From Deinococcus betulae (GTDB lineage: Bacteria > Deinococcota > Deinococci > Deinococcales > Deinococcaceae), in contig NZ_JAIQXU010000024.1 of NCBI RefSeq assembly GCF_020166395.1, forward strand, positions 1 through 64,000: a DNA stretch of 64,000 bases. Direction: 5' to 3'. The position numbers were made by a program, and so were the translations under genes. Shown here piece by piece: positions 47,353 to 56,549 of the stretch. The first letter of the stretch is position 1. Each line of letters opens with the position of its first letter. A model generated the notes under the pieces. It made no database searches. It saw only the letters and a list, made by a program, of their open reading frames with translations, and was not told the DNA's origin.

Positions 47353-48105
47353 TTATTCTCTTACATCCATAGAGCTCAAGAAGGATCCCAGAGCAGATTC
47401 ATTAGTGTTGTTCGGCCATTCAAAATTTTCGAAGTAGAATTCATCCGAAATATCTGCACCAATATTTACCTCTGCAAAAATGTGAATGATTCCATCTTCA
47501 GATTCTTGAAGCCCTTTACGGATCCTTTCCTCAGCCCCTAAACCCATAAGCTCAACAGGAAAACGCACTGCTGATGCCGATCGCCATGCAGGTATGAAAG
47601 CGTCCACCACAACGTCATCTCCGTCTTGATCGATGTAATTAATTTCTATTAGACAACGGTGTGGTTCCCTACCATCTGAAAAATCACCATTGAGTTCTTT
47701 TATACATTTTGATAACCCCTCAAGAATTGCATTATCATCAATCTCTGATCGAGCAATTAGAGATGGAATTTTTCTTCTATACTTGCGAATAGTGGTATCT
47801 ACATCCTGCTCACTAAATTGAGTGAGGAGTAGCGCCGGTAACTTCAAATCATATAATGCGGCAACCAGTTGTGATCCATAAAATTCAGCCAAGCGGCCAT
47901 GCTGAAGTCTATGATCACATAAAACTCCACAATCCCCCTTCTCAATCTCATCAAGAAGATTCGGAACAAATTTATAATGACCATCGATAATAAGTCTAGG
48001 ATTAAAATCCATATCTACTATCCTGTCTCTCAGATCTTCAGCAAGCTCTCTATTATCGTCTATAATATAGATATTTCTAGGTATTTGAAGTATTTGAGGC
48101 GTCAT
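47353..48105 (-). CDS. Atypical receiver-domain protein with unknown C-terminal domain
   Basis: A 250-residue protein. The first ~120 residues resemble a response-regulator receiver: IYIIDDNRELAEDL holds the acidic pair, CGVLCDHRLQHG the phospho-acceptor Asp, and ALLLTQFSE the Thr. The expected KP is absent (IARSEID). The remaining ~130 residues (INYIDQDGDDVVVDAFIPAWR, GIIHIFAEVNIGAD) are an unknown beta-rich domain, not a DNA-binding one. Start at ATG 48105 behind AAGGAGGG; it overlaps the kinase gene by 29 bp. Probably the partner of that kinase. Confidence 0.7.
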   Translation of the reverse strand: MTPQILQIPRNIYIIDDNRELAEDLRDRIVDMDFNPRLIIDGHYKFVPNLLDEIEKGDCGVLCDHRLQHGRLAEFYGSQLVAALYDLKLPALLLTQFSEQDVDTTIRKYRRKIPSLIARSEIDDNAILEGLSKCIKELNGDFSDGREPHRCLIEINYIDQDGDDVVVDAFIPAWRSASAVRFPVELMGLGAEERIRKGLQESEDGIIHIFAEVNIGADISDEFYFENFEWPNNTNESALGSFLSSMDVRE

Positions 48106-50176
48106 TGGATTTTCCCTCCTTCTTGGTAGGGAGAGTGATATAGAATTCAGCGCCCCCAAGACTGCCATTGGCAACCACTGCTACGCTGCCACGAAGATCA
48201 TTAACCGAATCTCGCACAATCGTCAAACCAAACCCAGTCCCTTGTCGGTTTGTTGTTACTCCGGGTAGCCATATCTTTTCTATGTCTACATTTTTGATGC
48301 CCATACCGTTATCTGAATGGATTACGCGGGCCATTCCACCCTGATCTTCTATTGAAATGCTGATCACACGATCAGAACTATCAATATTAGATTTTGTTAG
48401 TGCGTATATAGAATTAGTAATTAAATTAGTTGCAATAGATTCCAGCATGGCGATACTGCCTCGGACCATGGGGGAGGCACCTGTCGATGCAATATGCAAA
48501 GTTATTTTTGCTTCCTCCAACAAAGGCTTAAATAGTTTTGCAATATTATTCCAAATTTCCACTAAATCAAGATCATCTATATTCCTTTTCCTACGCATCA
48601 AATGGAAAATTGGAAACTGAGAATATGCATTTAATGATATCGACAATGACCTTATACGATCTATCGGTATTTTGAATTCCGTTTCAAACTTATCCGGTGC
48701 AAACTTTTTAGATCTTCTTTCCAAAGTGTCGGCTGAAGTTTTGATCGTAGTTAAAGGTTTTGAAGACTCATGAGCAAATACGGCAGATGTGGTTCCCGCA
48801 GTTGCAAGAGACCTGTATAACTGCAGCTCTTCTTGCAGATTATCAAGCTCAACTTCTTTGGCTTTAACAAAACTATCTAGAGCGTTTTGCAATCCCTTCT
48901 TTTCTGCAGGCGCGGATGTAGAATTAATTACCTGCCTCAGTTCATTGAGTGCAGCAGAGCTATTGTTAGGCGAGCTAAGTTTACTCGCCTCTCTACGAGC
49001 CTCCGCGATTCGCAAACGTTCCTTACCCATCCAGTCAATTACCTCTTTCGCAAATCTTCGTAACTCATCAAAGGTTTCGTTCTCAACGAATCCAATCCTA
49101 TTAGTTGGTTGATCTAAAACTAAATTTGGATCATTGACCACAACTCTTCCAATAACATTGTTTGTAGAAGGTCTTTCCTCTGGTCTTCTTGCTCTTGACA
49201 AATTCATGTCCAACCAATCGAAGCCAGGATCCCCATATGGCCTAACACGAATGCCACGATGATAAATATGTACCCCTCCGACACTCCTTAGCCAATTTCT
49301 AACATCCTGCAATCTAGCAGTTGTCTCATTAAAATACTCATTACTTAAGATCCATACCCACATTTCAAGTTGAGCTGGTGGAATTTTATATTTTCGGCTT
49401 GATTTTATTGGGAGTAAAGTCTCAAATAATACCTCTCCGCTGCTATCATGCACAGCTGCTTTGCCGGTTCCATCTTTACCTACGCTAGCTATCAACTTGT
49501 AGTTTGAAAAGTCAAAATATGAATCCTTTACTCTATCTTGGTAAAATTTGAATTCCTTACTTGCTAAAACAACCTCAAAGTTACCTGATGCTTTAAACGG
49601 ATCTTTCAACAAAATCAATTCTCTCGTTAGCCTCTCAACATCCTCTGATGTCATTTTCTGTCGCAAATTTATTATTTCAATTTCGACTCCGTGTGGTAAG
49701 GTACTAGATTCCCTAGTGATTGGTATCTTTATATCTTCGATAGCATCCGCATGGTCAATTTTGTGCCACTCAATCTTTGCTGTATATTGAATCCCAGGCT
49801 CTTTTCTTGGTCTACTTCTGATAATCACCTTTTCACCAAGTCTCAAGGCGGCCAAGCGGCCTAATCCCTTATCACCTACAGTAAGCCTTTTTCCAGCTGT
49901 TTTCTTCTTTGGAGATTTTCTAGATTTACCAATCATAAAAAATCCATTTAGAATATCCTCAGCGGTCATTCCAATTCCATTGTCTTCAATAAAGATAGTC
50001 CCACCACGATTTTTTACACGTTGAAGTCTGACTGTGCATCGCTTTGCGTCTGCGTCATACGAATTTTTTACAAGTTCAATTAAGCCTTGCTCCGGGTTAG
50101 GTATTAATTCTTCTCCAAGCCTTTGCAGGATATCCGGAGCGAATCTAAGATGTCCAAAATCTACAGAGTCATTCAT
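48077..50176 (-). CDS. Histidine kinase-like protein with two GHKL ATPase domains
   Basis: A 699-residue protein with no membrane segment. The N-terminal half is an Hsp90/MORC/MutL-like ATPase: ELVKNSYDADAKR (N box), EDNGIGMT (G1) and GDKGLGRLAALRLG (G2). A coiled coil (about 380-450) leads to a dimerisation region with FAHESSKPL (possible phospho-His) and a second, HK-type ATPase: NLITNSIYAL, DNGMGI and GTGFGLTIVRDSV. Such double-ATPase kinases occur in defence-type loci. Overlaps: ATGA with the methyltransferase gene upstream and 29 bp with the receiver-like gene downstream. AT-rich. Confidence 0.85.
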   Translation of the reverse strand: MNDSVDFGHLRFAPDILQRLGEELIPNPEQGLIELVKNSYDADAKRCTVRLQRVKNRGGTIFIEDNGIGMTAEDILNGFFMIGKSRKSPKKKTAGKRLTVGDKGLGRLAALRLGEKVIIRSRPRKEPGIQYTAKIEWHKIDHADAIEDIKIPITRESSTLPHGVEIEIINLRQKMTSEDVERLTRELILLKDPFKASGNFEVVLASKEFKFYQDRVKDSYFDFSNYKLIASVGKDGTGKAAVHDSSGEVLFETLLPIKSSRKYKIPPAQLEMWVWILSNEYFNETTARLQDVRNWLRSVGGVHIYHRGIRVRPYGDPGFDWLDMNLSRARRPEERPSTNNVIGRVVVNDPNLVLDQPTNRIGFVENETFDELRRFAKEVIDWMGKERLRIAEARREASKLSSPNNSSAALNELRQVINSTSAPAEKKGLQNALDSFVKAKEVELDNLQEELQLYRSLATAGTTSAVFAHESSKPLTTIKTSADTLERRSKKFAPDKFETEFKIPIDRIRSLSISLNAYSQFPIFHLMRRKRNIDDLDLVEIWNNIAKLFKPLLEEAKITLHIASTGASPMVRGSIAMLESIATNLITNSIYALTKSNIDSSDRVISISIEDQGGMARVIHSDNGMGIKNVDIEKIWLPGVTTNRQGTGFGLTIVRDSVNDLRGSVAVVANGSLGGAEFYITLPTKKEGKSNDASNTSNT

Positions 50177-51516
50177 TCAGACCACCAAGGTAAGTCTTGC
50201 AGAGCACTTACAGTCAAATGTCGACACCTAATTCGATCATTAAGCCAATTATTGGTCCGACTATCAGATAGACGACCCATTAATTCTTTGCAGTCTCTTA
50301 ATCTTTTACTTTTAGGCTGTAAAATAATGAGGTGATTTTCTACTGCAACTTTTTTTCCAATACAACCAGCAGCGCGCACAATCGTTGCTACAGCCCGATT
50401 TGCATCCTTTGATCTAGATGTTCTACGGACCAAAACGAAAGGTGGTCGGAAGGTAACACCAGTGAATCTTCTTTCTATGCCACCAACCCTAATAATCTTC
50501 CAGGGCGGTAGATGTTTCGCGTGTATATACGAGACAAGTTCGCCAATTTCCGCGTCTCTATGTGGGACAACCCTCCCCACGCTCACATCAAAGAAATCCC
50601 TTACTTTTAAATTCTCCTGTGCACCCGCATCAGCAAGGCTCTGGGGCATCCAAGGTGCCGGGCTTGAAGTCACTTCACGCACTAAATTAAGACGCAATAG
50701 AAAAACATCAACTTTTGTGTCTGTATCAAACTGTCCTAAAATCTTGATTTGCTCAACATAGCTCTTTTTATTTAGTAATTCACGCCAAGACCGATAATTT
50801 GACCCTGCTCGTAATACATCAGGCAAAATTGCTCGTATCGATGCGCCCTCTATTGCACCATTGAGAGATAGTTCTATGAATTTCGCAGCTAGAGAGACTT
50901 TTCCCGAAGCCCATTCACAGTTATCATCGCTAGCCACACGGTTATAGGGTGGGTTCAAAAGCAAATACTGAACTTTTGGCCACTGTGTTCGAACAGCATC
51001 ACAGGAGCGAATATTTGGGAATGCTCTTTCCAGTGAGCTTATAGGCTTATCACAGTATTTTGAGCCGTAAACCTCTGTTCCACGGTAAGAGGCCAGTAGC
51101 GCGAGTCTGGCACGGGTAGAGCGGACAAACGCCTCATGTAAATCAAAGCCATGAATTTTTTGACCCCATAACTCAAGCGTTTCACTAAGAGTCGCCTTTA
51201 TCGGCAGTCGACGCGCGTAAGCTAGAAGTAAATTTCCTCCTCCGCATGTAGGATCAAATACGCTCCCGCTAGCAATTTCTTCGTCTGACAAATCAGCAAC
51301 CAATTCATCTGACATAGTATCGCTGGTAAAAAATGCCCCATATTCCTGTAGAGTACTAATTGGGACAACATGCCTCAGAGTCTTAGATAATTGACCATTC
51401 AACGCATCTGCCACTGCGGCTCTGCTCGCGGGAGAGTCAACGTAGCGGTCTGGTCTAGAGGCGAGTAGTTCAATTCGGCTCACCAGTGGCTCAATATTTT
51501 TGAAAGAATTCAGCAT
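50173..51516 (-). CDS. N6-adenine DNA methyltransferase (type I/II-like)
   Basis: A 447-residue SAM-dependent DNA methyltransferase. A short N-terminal helical part precedes EYGAFFTSDTMSDELV. The SAM motif is VFDPTCGGGNLLLAYARR (about residues 86-103) and the catalytic motif IV is NPPYNR (about 190). The C-terminal ~200 residues (RVVPHRDAEIGELVSYIHAK onward) may hold the target-recognition region. No restriction endonuclease is adjacent, so this is not a standard R-M pair. It starts at ATG 51516 behind GGAGGG and is coupled by ATGA to the double-ATPase kinase. Confidence 0.88.
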   Translation of the reverse strand: MLNSFKNIEPLVSRIELLASRPDRYVDSPASRAAVADALNGQLSKTLRHVVPISTLQEYGAFFTSDTMSDELVADLSDEEIASGSVFDPTCGGGNLLLAYARRLPIKATLSETLELWGQKIHGFDLHEAFVRSTRARLALLASYRGTEVYGSKYCDKPISSLERAFPNIRSCDAVRTQWPKVQYLLLNPPYNRVASDDNCEWASGKVSLAAKFIELSLNGAIEGASIRAILPDVLRAGSNYRSWRELLNKKSYVEQIKILGQFDTDTKVDVFLLRLNLVREVTSSPAPWMPQSLADAGAQENLKVRDFFDVSVGRVVPHRDAEIGELVSYIHAKHLPPWKIIRVGGIERRFTGVTFRPPFVLVRRTSRSKDANRAVATIVRAAGCIGKKVAVENHLIILQPKSKRLRDCKELMGRLSDSRTNNWLNDRIRCRHLTVSALQDLPWWSE

Positions 51517-51534
51517 TGACCCTCCAGATATGGC

Positions 51535-51678
51535 CTAGATTTTGGACGTTGGTTGGCACTTTTTGCGACAATAGAGTTTTTTAGGTCCGTGCACAAGCCG
51601 ACATTCTGCACAGGATTGTCCAGAAGAATTCCGGCCGGTTTTTTTCTTCACCAGAGCGCGAAATTCCCTAACACACAT
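51535..51678 (-). CDS. Small Cys4 zinc-finger-like ORF at the head of the methyltransferase operon
   Basis: A 47-codon ORF starting MCVREFRALVKKKTGRNSSG. The C-terminal half has SCAECRLVHGPKKLYCRKKC, a CxxC...CxxxC pattern like small treble-clef or zinc-ribbon domains, flanked by Lys/Arg. It ends 18 bp before the methyltransferase ATG on the same strand and shares its low GC content. No Shine-Dalgarno is seen at its ATG. It may be a DNA-binding specificity subunit or regulator, or the remnant C-terminus of a larger zinc-finger protein; an in-frame TAA lies 12 codons upstream of the ATG. Confidence 0.45.
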   Translation of the reverse strand: MCVREFRALVKKKTGRNSSGQSCAECRLVHGPKKLYCRKKCQPTSKI

Positions 51679-51925
51679 CTGCTGCGACCATGCAGCAAAA
51701 AAGGACCTTGATTAGCACATTCGCAGCACGAGAGCAACAAGACTGCCAGGGACGGCACCTTCCAGAGCCGGAGACCTACGTCAGCGGTGACTGACATTCC
51801 TAAAACAGGCGCTCTCCTGCATGCAATATTTCGCCCTAGATGGCATTCGACCACATTCAGCTCACGAAGCCCGCTGGACACGTGAGTTGGAACACCAAGA
51901 ACAGGGCGTGAGTCGGACGGTTTCC

Positions 51926-53059
51926 TCAATCAAGCCAGCTCGCATTCCATCTTAGTTCTTGACCAACTATGTCCCAGCCCCGTCGCCTCGCTAAGCTGAT
52001 AGCTGCATCAAGAGCTGGGCGCAGAACGATTCCAGCATTCACAGCAGCCCAGAAGGTCCCCGTTTGCAAGGCCTCAAAGGAGCGCACAGGATCTTCGCGG
52101 TCCTCATCGTACATCGCGGCTGCCGCGATATGGGCCAGACCGTCATACCTCCCGGCAGCCTGGGCGTGGGCACTCAGGATCAGATGGGCGATGGGGTCCT
52201 GCCAGTACGGATGCGCTTCCGGAATCAACGTCTCGAAACCGAATGGGGTGACGAGCGCTTCCACAACAGACTTGAAGGAGGTTGGCGGTAGAGTCAGGAA
52301 ATGCTTTGGGCGATACGAGAGCAGCATGCCCGCGTCGTACTGCGGCACATGCGCCAGCACGTTCAGCGCGAGGTCGCGCCGCGGTCCCTGGGCTTCAAGC
52401 TCCGATGGCGCCTGGAACTGAGCCTGGGCAAAGGCGTAATACTCGGCCAACGCCAGCCAACTGGCCCAAGGGCCGAAGCTTGACAGGTCACGTCGGTCCA
52501 GTCTGCCTTCCAGTAGGGCGCTCAAGGCATTTCGAAAACGGACGTGCAGGGGAGCCTGGTCCAAGAGCGCCAGATGCTGTCCGATTCGTAGGTCATCCAG
52601 CGTCTCGCCGTCTATAAGACGGCCTTCTGCTTCAGGAAGAATGACCTTCAAGTTGTAAGTCAGGCCTTGCTCAAACGTCTCTTGATCCTCCCCACCTGAC
52701 AGCGCGTGGTGAAGCGCCGCCAGGCTCTCTTCAGGCAGATCGTGGAAGCCCTCCAGGGTGTTCTGCCGGGCCAGGAGATTCACGGTAAAGGTGCGCAACG
52801 AAGAAGCGTAGGTCAAGCCGCCCGGTTGCCCCTCGACCGAGCAGATCACCGGCCAGTCCCGTTGAGGGCGGGCTGGATCAATGCGAAGCGAGAACATCAG
52901 GTCATCCCCGAATCCCTGGTAACCTCTTAAAAAAGGCAACTCACCCCAGTGGGCCTGACGCAGGTGCTCCCGAATCTCGTCGGATGTCGGCACCTTTAGG
53001 CCGAGGGTGTCAAGGGCGTCGCTCTGGGCGGTCAGTTGGTCAAGCAGGGTTTGATGCAT
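51926..53059 (-). CDS. Hypothetical protein paired with the DUF4157 toxin; possible immunity protein
   Basis: A 377-residue cytoplasmic protein. The N-terminal part (LPFLRGYQGFGDDLMFSLRI...WPVICSVEGQPGGLTYASSLRTF) resembles the beta-rich SMI1/SUKH or YwqG style of immunity proteins, but I cannot assign a family. The rest is alpha-helical and acidic. It starts 8 bp after the stop of the 1135-residue DUF4157 protein, in the position typical for an immunity gene. GC content is high, unlike the adjacent methyltransferase operon. Confidence 0.55.
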   Translation of the reverse strand: MHQTLLDQLTAQSDALDTLGLKVPTSDEIREHLRQAHWGELPFLRGYQGFGDDLMFSLRIDPARPQRDWPVICSVEGQPGGLTYASSLRTFTVNLLARQNTLEGFHDLPEESLAALHHALSGGEDQETFEQGLTYNLKVILPEAEGRLIDGETLDDLRIGQHLALLDQAPLHVRFRNALSALLEGRLDRRDLSSFGPWASWLALAEYYAFAQAQFQAPSELEAQGPRRDLALNVLAHVPQYDAGMLLSYRPKHFLTLPPTSFKSVVEALVTPFGFETLIPEAHPYWQDPIAHLILSAHAQAAGRYDGLAHIAAAAMYDEDREDPVRSFEALQTGTFWAAVNAGIVLRPALDAAISLARRRGWDIVGQELRWNASWLD

Positions 53060-53067
53060 CGGGATCC

Positions 53068-56000
53068 TCAGGTGATGTCTGGCGTGATGCCAAGGGTGTC
53101 CCAGCTGGCCCGGGCCGCCACAGGATCGCTCAACAGCAGTAGAGCTTGCTCAATCTGCTGGGAGTTGCCATCGTACCGGCTCTTGCGCAGTGACTGACAG
53201 ACGGCGGCATACCCATTGGCGAACGCGTCATCAAAGCTCTTCTTGACCAGCTGGTTGGTCCGTGAGGTGAGGTCACGGCGGTAGCGGGCGAGGGTGGCAC
53301 GGTCCATCTGGGTCAATTCCTGCTGAGCCCTGCCTAGAGTTGCAATCTTGCTCCCGACCTCAGACGACTTGGCACTCTTCGCCTCGACCAGGAAATCCTT
53401 GGCCGGCGCGCGGCCCATCAGATGCTCGAAGCAGGTGTTCAGGAAGCCCTGCCAGTGATCCGTCTTGGGATTGACGGGCACCTGGAGTTTCTTCTTGACT
53501 GTGGTGAGGATGGTCACCCGGTCCTTCTGCTCCTTCTTGGCGTCCTGCCGGATGGCGTCTGTGATGGCTTCGGACATCCCCTGGGCGTGGACGGCGATGC
53601 CTGGGTCCAGCCGGTGGGCGTTGGCGTGCATCAGGACCGCGCGCATCCCGACCCCACGGTTGGCGGACGCGGCCTGGGCCCGCGTATGCCGCTGGGCAAA
53701 TTGAGCCTGATACCGCTTGAGCAGCGCACTGCTCTGTGCATCCGGATTCAGGGTCACGACCTGGCTGAGGCCCTGTTCCAACTGTGCGTAGGCATTGCCA
53801 TACACCTGAGACAGCTGATAGGCGGGAACGTGGTGAGACTCCCGCCGCCCCAGGTCCACCTGCACATACCCTGGGGGATTGGGCACCGGGTGCACCCCAA
53901 TCACCGGCGCGGCAAATTCTGTTGAGCGCCCCAGCGCCGCAAACACTGGCGCTACTTCTTGTCGGAGTCGTTCATGGCACGCCAGGGTCGTCCCGCCCCC
54001 CAGCACCGAGTTCTTGAGGCGGGTGGCCCAATTGGGATCTGTGCGGTTCGGGTTGGCCTTCTGGAACTCGGCCGTCAGCCGCTTCATTTCCTCCCGGACG
54101 ATCAGATGCCCCTGGGCCAGGTGGCCCCGCAGCTTGGCCCGCTCGGGCCGGCCAGCGTACTGCTGCTCCACTTCCCCTTTCAGGATGTCGAGTTGCGCGG
54201 TGGCTTCCCGAGGTGTCGAGGCGATCATGATCCGAGGCTTGTCGTTCTTGACGTCCAGCCAGATGCTGTGGTCCTCGTTCCCCGCTTTGAAGCGAATCCG
54301 AGCGAAGGTGCCGGTGATCGATTTCCAGGTGTTTCGGGCGGTTGTGGCTACGGCGCTGCCCGTCGCCTTGAGCTTCTGGAAGACGGTCTGAACCGGCTTG
54401 CTGCCCACGACCTTGTCGATGGCCGTATTGATGGGCTTCTGGACGGTGTTCAGGCCGCGGCGCAGGGCAGCGCCGATCTTATCCAAGCCCAGGAGTTTGG
54501 AGACAAACTTCAGCACCAGCCCCGTCACTCGGCCCAGGTTCTGCTCCACCGTTTTGGCAGCCCCAGCAACCTGCCCGTTGGCAATGTCCTGCAGACTGTC
54601 GAGCACCCCACCCGCGATCTGCCCGAAGGTTCGGGCGTTGTTGAGGAAGGTGCTGATCATGGCAAACGCGGCCCGGGCCACCGGGCCGAGGCCACCGGTC
54701 ACGATGAAACTGCTCACCCAGGTGACGGCCTGCTGCACCACCGTCTGGATGGCGTAGCCCCGCGCAGCGGTGAGCATGCCGGCCTTGGCTTGGCTGTCCA
54801 GGGTGCGGAACTCGTTGAGTTGGTGCAGGCCTCCCTTCGCTTTCTGCAGCACCTCGAGCTGGCCCTGCGCTTTGGCGACGTTCTCGGCGCCGTACCGCTT
54901 ACCCAAACGGGCGACCAGCGTGGCCGTATTCAGGCCCAGCAAGTCCATCCCAAAGCCCAAGAGCGCCTTGCCATCCAGACTCTTGGGGAAGGCGATCATG
55001 CCGCCGGTGGCCGCCATCGTGGTACCGGTGAGCCAGTCCAGCAGGGCCGTGCGCAGATGCCCAGCGATGTTGGTGCGGAACAGGGTAAAGCCGTTGACCG
55101 CCGCGCCAGTCAGGTTCTTGAAGAAGCTGCCTGGGTTGGCGACGATTTTGCTGAACACCGCTTTGCTGCGTTTAAAGGCCGCGACGATGGTCGGGCCATT
55201 GGGCACCCGCGCGGCCAGTTCTAGGGCGGTTTCAAGGGCCTTGTTCTGGAAGGTCGTCCACCAGTCCCCCCAGGGGCTGCGCTGGATGGCCTGCTGGCCT
55301 ACAGCAAGGCGCTGAGCGGCATGCGATGGGGTCAGGGGAGCCAGAGTACGGGGGACCGCTGTCATAGGGCTGTGAGGCGCCTTCAGGAAGGACGCAGGCG
55401 AGAAGGTGCGGGCCAATCGCGCACCAGAGGTGCGGGCCTCGGCTTCAAGGCCGGCATCCGGGTCAATACCAGTTCCGACGCGGCCCTGACTCTGCTGCAC
55501 GGTGTGGGTGACTTCGTGTGCCAAGAGTTCAAGGCCACTTCGGCTGTTTGGATTGAACTTGCCGCTCTGGAAGAAGACGTCCGTGCCGGTCGTAAAGGCA
55601 ATCGCATTGACGCCCTTGGCGAGCTTGTCAGCTTCAGCGTCGTCGTGGATGCGCACCCGGCTGAGGTCATGGTTGAGGCCCTGCTCCAAGTGACGTTGGA
55701 TGGCTTCGGGCAGGGGATTGCCGGCCCCGCGTCGGGCCTGGATGCGCTGTAAGACCGGTTGTGTCGCCTCCTGGTCAAGTTCAGCCAGTTGGCGCTGGAG
55801 GGCAACGAAGCGGAATGCCTGACTCTCCTGACTGGCCTGAGCCTCATACCGCTGCACCGCTGTGTCTGTCGCCCGCTGGAGAGCCAGCCGCTCCCCTGTG
55901 GGAACCAGACCCAGAACCACACGGGCCACTGGAGCACTGCTGGGGTGACGTTGGAGCGTAGCGAGATGCTCGCCGTAGGTGTCATACCGCGCCTGGGCCG

Positions 56001-56475
56001 GGCCTCGCTCTGTTCGAAAGCCCTGCGCCAATGTTTGAGCGACCTGCCGTTGAAGCGCCGTAAACTGCGCAAATTGCCGTGTATCTAACGCCTGTCCCTC
56101 AGCCTCTTCAGCGCGCGTCCGCATGACGGTGACCCATTCGCCAGGTGTCTGTGGCCGAGTCAACTGGGGCGCAGTTTGCACCCGCTGCTGAAGCGGAACT
56201 TCCGCAGTGCTCGTTGGACGGGCAAGGGTAGCCATCTGCGCTTCGAGCGTCTGACGCTGGCGCTGAACGCGGCCCACCTCCTGCCGCTCCAGGGCAGCTG
56301 CGCGAAGTGGGCTCTGAGCCACCTGCCGCTGCACCGTCACAGGACGGATGGTGTGGCGCTGAAGAGCCTGCTGGGCCTGCATGACCTCAGCGGCGGCCCC
56401 CTGCCGCTGAGCCGTTGGAGTCACGGCCTGCTGAGTCGGCGAGTGAGTGGATTTACGGCGCTGCACGAATGTCAT
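53068..56475 (-). CDS. DUF4157 (eCIS core domain) polymorphic toxin-like protein with SHH-type nuclease motif
   Basis: A 1135-residue protein. Residues 1-250 are Gln/Arg/Ala-rich helices with many QRQ repeats. The DUF4157 domain (about 253-335) shows LPEAIQRHLEQGLNHDLSRVRIH and the HEVTHTVQQ zinc motif, common in proteins loaded into extracellular contractile injection systems. A hydrophobic helical middle (about 410-640) could be a translocation or pore-like segment. The C-terminal part has RRESHHVPAYQ (about 877-887) followed by VGMRAVLMHANAHR, the spacing of SHH/HNH-superfamily toxin nucleases. Start at ATG 56475 behind GGGAGGAG. No contractile-system structural gene lies in the window. 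Confidence 0.75.
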   Translation of the reverse strand: MTFVQRRKSTHSPTQQAVTPTAQRQGAAAEVMQAQQALQRHTIRPVTVQRQVAQSPLRAAALERQEVGRVQRQRQTLEAQMATLARPTSTAEVPLQQRVQTAPQLTRPQTPGEWVTVMRTRAEEAEGQALDTRQFAQFTALQRQVAQTLAQGFRTERGPAQARYDTYGEHLATLQRHPSSAPVARVVLGLVPTGERLALQRATDTAVQRYEAQASQESQAFRFVALQRQLAELDQEATQPVLQRIQARRGAGNPLPEAIQRHLEQGLNHDLSRVRIHDDAEADKLAKGVNAIAFTTGTDVFFQSGKFNPNSRSGLELLAHEVTHTVQQSQGRVGTGIDPDAGLEAEARTSGARLARTFSPASFLKAPHSPMTAVPRTLAPLTPSHAAQRLAVGQQAIQRSPWGDWWTTFQNKALETALELAARVPNGPTIVAAFKRSKAVFSKIVANPGSFFKNLTGAAVNGFTLFRTNIAGHLRTALLDWLTGTTMAATGGMIAFPKSLDGKALLGFGMDLLGLNTATLVARLGKRYGAENVAKAQGQLEVLQKAKGGLHQLNEFRTLDSQAKAGMLTAARGYAIQTVVQQAVTWVSSFIVTGGLGPVARAAFAMISTFLNNARTFGQIAGGVLDSLQDIANGQVAGAAKTVEQNLGRVTGLVLKFVSKLLGLDKIGAALRRGLNTVQKPINTAIDKVVGSKPVQTVFQKLKATGSAVATTARNTWKSITGTFARIRFKAGNEDHSIWLDVKNDKPRIMIASTPREATAQLDILKGEVEQQYAGRPERAKLRGHLAQGHLIVREEMKRLTAEFQKANPNRTDPNWATRLKNSVLGGGTTLACHERLRQEVAPVFAALGRSTEFAAPVIGVHPVPNPPGYVQVDLGRRESHHVPAYQLSQVYGNAYAQLEQGLSQVVTLNPDAQSSALLKRYQAQFAQRHTRAQAASANRGVGMRAVLMHANAHRLDPGIAVHAQGMSEAITDAIRQDAKKEQKDRVTILTTVKKKLQVPVNPKTDHWQGFLNTCFEHLMGRAPAKDFLVEAKSAKSSEVGSKIATLGRAQQELTQMDRATLARYRRDLTSRTNQLVKKSFDDAFANGYAAVCQSLRKSRYDGNSQQIEQALLLLSDPVAARASWDTLGITPDIT

Positions 56476-56549
56476 GACGCTCCTCCCGAACAGCGCCCAG
56501 TCTACCGGGCGAACTCAGACTTTAAGGAGGCACATGCGGTCCGTTTCAA

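Noticed and set aside
54000..56100. Antisense frames opposite the DUF4157 gene that could suggest a second gene
   Set aside because: The minus strand has an unbroken 1135-codon gene with recognised domains and a good Shine-Dalgarno.
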